Assembly: GCF_008831285.2 (NCBI RefSeq)
Contig: NC_045143.1
Location: forward strand, 19,617,655 to 19,681,654
Origin: Nymphaea colorata
Taxonomy: Eukaryota > Streptophyta > Magnoliopsida > Nymphaeales > Nymphaeaceae
DNA length: 64,000 nucleotides
Reading direction: 5' to 3'
Shown piece by piece: positions 59,807 to 64,000 of this stretch. The position numbers and the translations under genes are program-made. Under the pieces are notes generated by a model. The model made no database searches. It was not told the DNA's origin and was given only the letters and a program-made list of their open reading frames with translations. Positions within the stretch are counted from its first letter, which is position 1. Each line of letters opens with the position of its first letter.

Positions 59807-62090
59807 TACCCTAACACAGGTGCAATACACCATGTTACTAACTTAGACAACCAGCTGCAAGGTAAAACTTGTTACTTGGGCCCTGCTTGTGTCATAGTTG
59901 GCAACAGAAATAAGATGCCTATTAAAAGTATTGGAAACATCAAGTTACCAACTCAGTTTTGTCTCTTGTTATCTTAAAAAATGTTCTTCATGTGCCCCAA
60001 GCTCAGGAAAATCTACTTTCTATTGCTAAATTGACTAAGGACAATAAATGTAAGGTTGAGTTTTATGCTGATTGGTTTACTGTTAAGCATGTGTAGACGG
60101 GCAAAATACCGATCAAGGGGTCAAGTGAAGCAGGTTTATATTGGTGACCAGTAACGAACCAAAAAGCTTATTTTGGACGAGACAAGGATGATAATGGAAT
60201 AAAGAAATTGTTTAGTGTTTTTAAGTGGCCTAGTTCTTCTCTTGATTTATGGCATTTTAGATTGGGTCATGTTAACTTTAAGACTTTGAATAAATTACAT
60301 ACTAGTAAACATATTGATTCCACTAATTCACATCATTTGAATTGTTGTTCTATCTGTGTTCTTGGCAAAATTCACAAGCCTTTCACTAAAGCTAAATTCC
60401 ATGCCTCAAAACCACTGGAATTACTTCATGCAGATGTATGGGGATCAGATGTTTATCAAGAGATACATACAAATATTATTTATTGATTGTGGATGATTTT
60501 TCTCGGTTCTCTTAGATATTTCTTCTTGTGAAGAAATCAGACACATTTGCTTGTTTTCAAGTCTTTCAAAAAAATGTTGAAAGACAACTTGATCACACAA
60601 TCAAAATTTTTCACAGTGACTCAGGAGGAGAATTCATGAGCAGAGAATTTTTCAACTATCTTGAAAATCAAGGGATTAGTCGATGGCTTGCTTATCCCTA
60701 CACATCCCAACAAAATGGGATAGCTGAAAGAAAACACTGACATTTCGTAGAAATGTGTCTATGCATGCTTATTTCTGCCTCCATGCCAAGCCAATTCTGG
60801 TACGACACCTTCAAAATGACAATTCATATTATTAATCAGCTCATGGAAAGTGGATTTCAAAATAAAATCCCTTATGAAATGATCTTTGGAAAGAGTTCAA
60901 TGACTACATGAAGATTTTTCACTGCACTATTTATACTCATGTGGGACCTCAATGGAAAATTAAGTTATCTCCCAAGGCTCAATCATCTATTTTTCTTGGA
61001 TATGGTACCTACCACAAAGGATATATTTGCTATAATCTGGTCACAAACATGGTTGTTATTTCCTGGCATGTGATTTTTGATGAATCCTCTTTCATGTGCT
61101 CTAGGTATTGTGCGGCTCTCACAGTAAATGTAATTTCTAGATGGATTGTTGTTAGTCAATTTTTGTCCAACCCTTTTCTAGAGCAAACAACAAACAAAAC
61201 TAGACTTGAACATGTCCTACTACCTCGGCCTTTATATAATCTGAAGCTCAACCAGCTTAGTCATCTAAGTTCCACCAATGAATCTATTGATCAGCCTAGT
61301 GAGACACTCACACCGATTGACATTGAGCCTGGGCCAACAATACCTGAACCATCTCATGATCAGTCACCATCTCATCTCCAGGCTCCTCTTAGATCTCACC
61401 TTATGGTGACCTGGTCTCAAGACGAAACACATCGACCCAATATCTCACTCAGACCACGATGGATGAAGTTGAACCCACATGGTTGGATGAAGCTCAGGAA
61501 GATCCTAAATGGATGCAGGCCATGAAAGAGAAGATTGAAGCTCTCCACAAAAATAAGACATGGGAACTGGTCCCATTTGATCCAAAAGAAAATATATAAT
61601 CAGATGCAAATGAATTTATAAGATCAAAAGGCACGCCGATAAAACAATTGCTAGATACAAAGCTCTCCTTATTGCTAAAGGGTATAGCCAACAAGAAGGA
61701 ATTGACTACTTCGACACATTCAGTCCAGTTATTAAACTAACCACTGTAAAACTTGTTCTTACTATTGCTAAAAATCGTGGATGGCACATTCATCAATTGG
61801 ATGTAAATAACACTTTATTGCATGGACTACTAAAGGAAGAAGTATATATGAGTCAACCACTTGGGTTTGAAGATATGCATTATGCTCACCATGCCTATAG
61901 ACTTGGGAAAACATTGTATGAACTAAAACAAGCTCCTCGTACATGGTTTGATAGTTTAAAATGTTTAGAGACAAACAAATTTGTTGAATCCAAGTTAGAT
62001 TCCTTGCTTTTCATACAATATAGGGGATCTTCTAGTATCTACTTGTTGATATATGTGGATGATCTCATACTTACAAGAAAGTTCAAATAA
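59807..62090 (+). pseudogene. Copia pol (protease remnant, integrase, partial reverse transcriptase), disrupted
   Basis: A protease-like WYPNTGA-type segment survives near 59807 as *YPNTGAIHHVT. The pre-integrase domain is at 60208-60486 (LWHFRLGHVNFKTL, CSICVLGKIHKPF). Integrase core residues are D in HADVWGS (about 60430), D in HSDSGGEF (60618-60620) and E in NGIAERKH (60726-60728). Then come SSIFLGYGTYHKGYICYN, WMQAMKEKIEALHKNKTWEL, HIHQLDVNNTLLHGLL, YELKQAPRTWFDSL and YVDD at 62052-62063. At least six stops or shifts interrupt the frame. RNase H is absent. Confidence 0.85.
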
Positions 62091-62159
62091 TGAAGTGCAG
62101 TCTTTGATATGTGAAATCAGCAGCAAATTTTCCATTAATGAATTAGGCACTCTTGTAAC

Positions 62160-62363
62160 GATCATTCTTTTTTTTAAGTCAGGTTGGGCTGGATCAGGTC
62201 TAGGCCCGGACCCGAACTCCAGGCATGAAGAGAAGCCCGATGCTAGCTCCCTCCTCCTCACCGTCTCTTCTCCCTTGCCTTCCGTAGAACCTCCCTCTTC
62301 TTCGTTCTCTCATCTCTCACCGATCCTTGCGACAGAGAAGCGGGCAGCGGAAGAAGGGCAGCT
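62160..62363 (+). other. GC/CT-rich leader-like segment after the copia break
   Basis: Composition changes sharply from AT-rich copia to CT-rich sequence typical of a plant 5' UTR, directly after a poly-T run (62166-62173). Confidence 0.45.
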
Positions 62364-62875
62364 ATGACAGAGGTGGAGGACGGTGGCGGCGGCGCTCGGG
62401 TATGCCCTCTTGAACCCTCTTTGCTTTCTTCCTTCTTCCTTTCTCTTCCTTCTCCTTCTCCCTCCTTCGTTGCATTCTCGACCCTCTGTCCACACCCCTT
62501 CCCTCTCTCGTGCTATCTCCCTCTTCTACCACTCTCATGCTTTCTCACCCTCTCTGTCTGTCTCTCCTCTCTATTTGAACCCTCTCTGCCCACGTTCTCT
62601 CTCTCCTCAACCGAACCCCTGCCTCTCTGCCGAGCCTCCCTTTTTGCCTTTCTAACTGCCTTCTTCTTACGGCAGACCTCTATTTTCATCTTCCTTTCGT
62701 TGATATTCACCGTACTTATTGCTGGCTGATTGGATTTCAGTTAGGGAAGTCTGTCTTCCCTTTTTTTTCAGCGAGTAGGCCGTGTGGTTGATGACGACAA
62801 CAAGCAATTTTTGGCATTGGCACTTGATCGAACACTTGAGGTGGCTGCCAAGAACATTGCGACAATTTGGACATG
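62364..62875 (+). CDS. Possible short two-exon coding unit or captured gene fragment
   Basis: ATG at 62364 opens TEVEDGGGGAR and reaches a donor GTATGC at about 62400. A CT-rich intron-like stretch follows, with a poly-T tract and CAG acceptor near 62770. The second block reads RVGRVVDDDNKQFLALALDR and then TLEVAAKNIATIWT before TGA (62873-62875). The joined product is only about 49 residues, and I do not recognise it. It may be the first exons of a gene truncated or captured by a transposon, since the sequence after it has no coding continuity. Confidence 0.35.
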
Positions 62876-62879
62876 AAGA

Positions 62880-64000
62880 TTGGGGTGAGTGAGACCTAAT
62901 CGAGCCAAGATTATTGAATATTATCTATGTATAATTATTATTTGAGCATGCTAGACTCATGATTTGATGATTTGGAATGCATATTAGTGATGTTGCTATT
63001 TTGGGGAAGTTTATACTATGTTGAGAAGACGAGGATCTACATGTATATGTTTTTCTAGCATGATGTGTTGATTTTCGAAGCTATTGGGAAACATGGTAGA
63101 GATTTGATATGGTTGAGAAAATATAGGACCGTTATTGCAACTTGTGGTACATACTATTGTCAATAGGCATATTTAGATGTTAGTTGGAGAAGAGCATGTA
63201 AGTTGGGCGTATTATTGTGAAGACGATTCAACTAAAGAAAGCTAATGAGAAATGTGTTAGTGGTGGATTGATCGAAACATTGAGTTTTGAGGTTTGGTGG
63301 CAACGTAAAGAAGTTGGGAAGAGGCCTACTAGAGGGATTGTAGGTCGACACTACCCGTCGACACCCTCTTGAGGCGATGACATGTGCCTCAATGATTTTG
63401 TTTTATATTTGTATGCATTTGGAAACTAAACCAGTAGAGAATTTACCAATTGTGTATGTTTGCAGGTACAATAGACGCGTCCAGTAGACCTTGAGCAACT
63501 AGACGTGAAACTCGATGTGTTTTGGAGTGTTTTTTAGACACGCGACATGTATGGTGGCATTTTAGGCAAATCCATGTCTGGGGCCAACGTGTGAATGTAT
63601 GTTCCTAAGATCGTGGGATCCTAGGATTATGATGTGATTGAATGATTGTTTTGTAAATGAATGTATGTGTGCATGCAAATGATTGATTATATGATAAGAT
63701 TTGTTTTGAAAATTTATTAGAAGCTTGTTTTGAAAATGTTACGCATTGCATGTGCATGCTAGAATTGATAACTGCTTAGGATAGATAAGGTAAGATATCC
63801 AGTCGAATGTCTCTTCGACCCCAATTGTGCATTGGAAAGCATCCTAGAATGATAACAGCCTAGGACAGCTACGAGTCAATCACAGATCGATATTGCTCTC
63901 CAGGATTTGGCTAAGTTTTTAAAGATGTGAATGATGTGATTGATAAGATGTGAGTTTTTATGAATGTAAATGTTGTGATTCATTGCATATGCATTGCCGC
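62880..64000. other. Unassigned sequence, no gene identified
   Basis: Moderately AT-rich with no supported ORF. Words such as CGACACTACCCGTCGACACCC near 63345-63365 suggest part of a larger element that continues past the window, but no LTR border or coding motif can be shown. Confidence 0.4.

Larger units (their letters stand above)
58700..62155 (+). mobile_element. Ty1/copia element, broken and 3'-truncated
   Basis: An LTR-like tail ends TTTTACA at 58843, followed by a decayed primer site TGGTATTAAAGCC (58844-58856). Before it is the U5-like CGTGGACGTAGG ... GGACCACATTAAAATC block. Gag, integrase and reverse transcriptase follow in copia order. The element stops shortly after YVDD, at SSKFSINELGTL near 62150, so RNase H and the 3' LTR are missing. 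The start of the 5' LTR was not resolved; 58700 is approximate. Confidence 0.88.

Overview
This window is nuclear DNA of a flowering plant. The signs are long spliced genes with GT-AG introns, a plant-only AT-hook/PPC gene, a seed-type LEA gene, and a dense load of plant transposons: Ty1/copia and LARD-type LTR elements, an L1-type LINE, hAT-like and Tourist-like MITEs, and long (TA)n and (GA)n microsatellites. I see no rRNA, tRNA or CRISPR array. The species cannot be named from the sequence. All calls were made by reading the sequence, with no database search.

Layout. 1-6.2 kb: exon-like blocks of an unrecognised minus-strand gene, one exon of which is split by a non-autonomous LTR element (2609-4694). 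10.17-13.02 kb: a hAT-like element bounded by terminal inverted repeats and carrying a captured, broken, intron-containing fragment of the ribosome-rescue GTPase gene HBS1. 13.65-15.33 kb: a minus-strand copia gag relic with many short direct duplications. 16.04-16.55 kb: an intact two-exon LEA_1 gene (minus) with ABRE-like sites upstream. 18.93-20.23 kb: two small hAT-like MITEs of the same family as the HBS1 carrier. 20.3-26.4 kb: a degenerate L1-type LINE. 28.0-28.4 kb: a Tourist-like MITE. 30.9-33.5 kb: the 3' part of a copia element (minus) next to a remnant resembling LINE ORF1.

38.5-45.8 kb: an intact five-exon gene for an AT-hook motif nuclear-localised (AHL) DNA-binding protein (plus), with an upstream ORF, a repeat-coded polyglutamine tract and a long-TIR MITE in intron 3. 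48.2-51.7 kb: a two-exon gene for a plant protein I do not recognise, whose intron is best explained by a GC-AG splice pair. 53.4-53.8 kb: another TAA-flanked MITE. 58.8-62.15 kb: a broken copia element (plus), truncated just after the reverse transcriptase YVDD motif and joined to a GC-rich leader with one or two exon-like blocks.

Only three loci look like working protein genes: LEA, AHL and the GC-AG gene. They share no evident pathway. The rest records element insertion and decay. Three patterns stand out: gene capture by a hAT-like element, an LTR insertion into a coding exon, and a window-wide habit of short perfect or near-perfect tandem duplications of 14-140 bp, most extreme in the copia gag relic.
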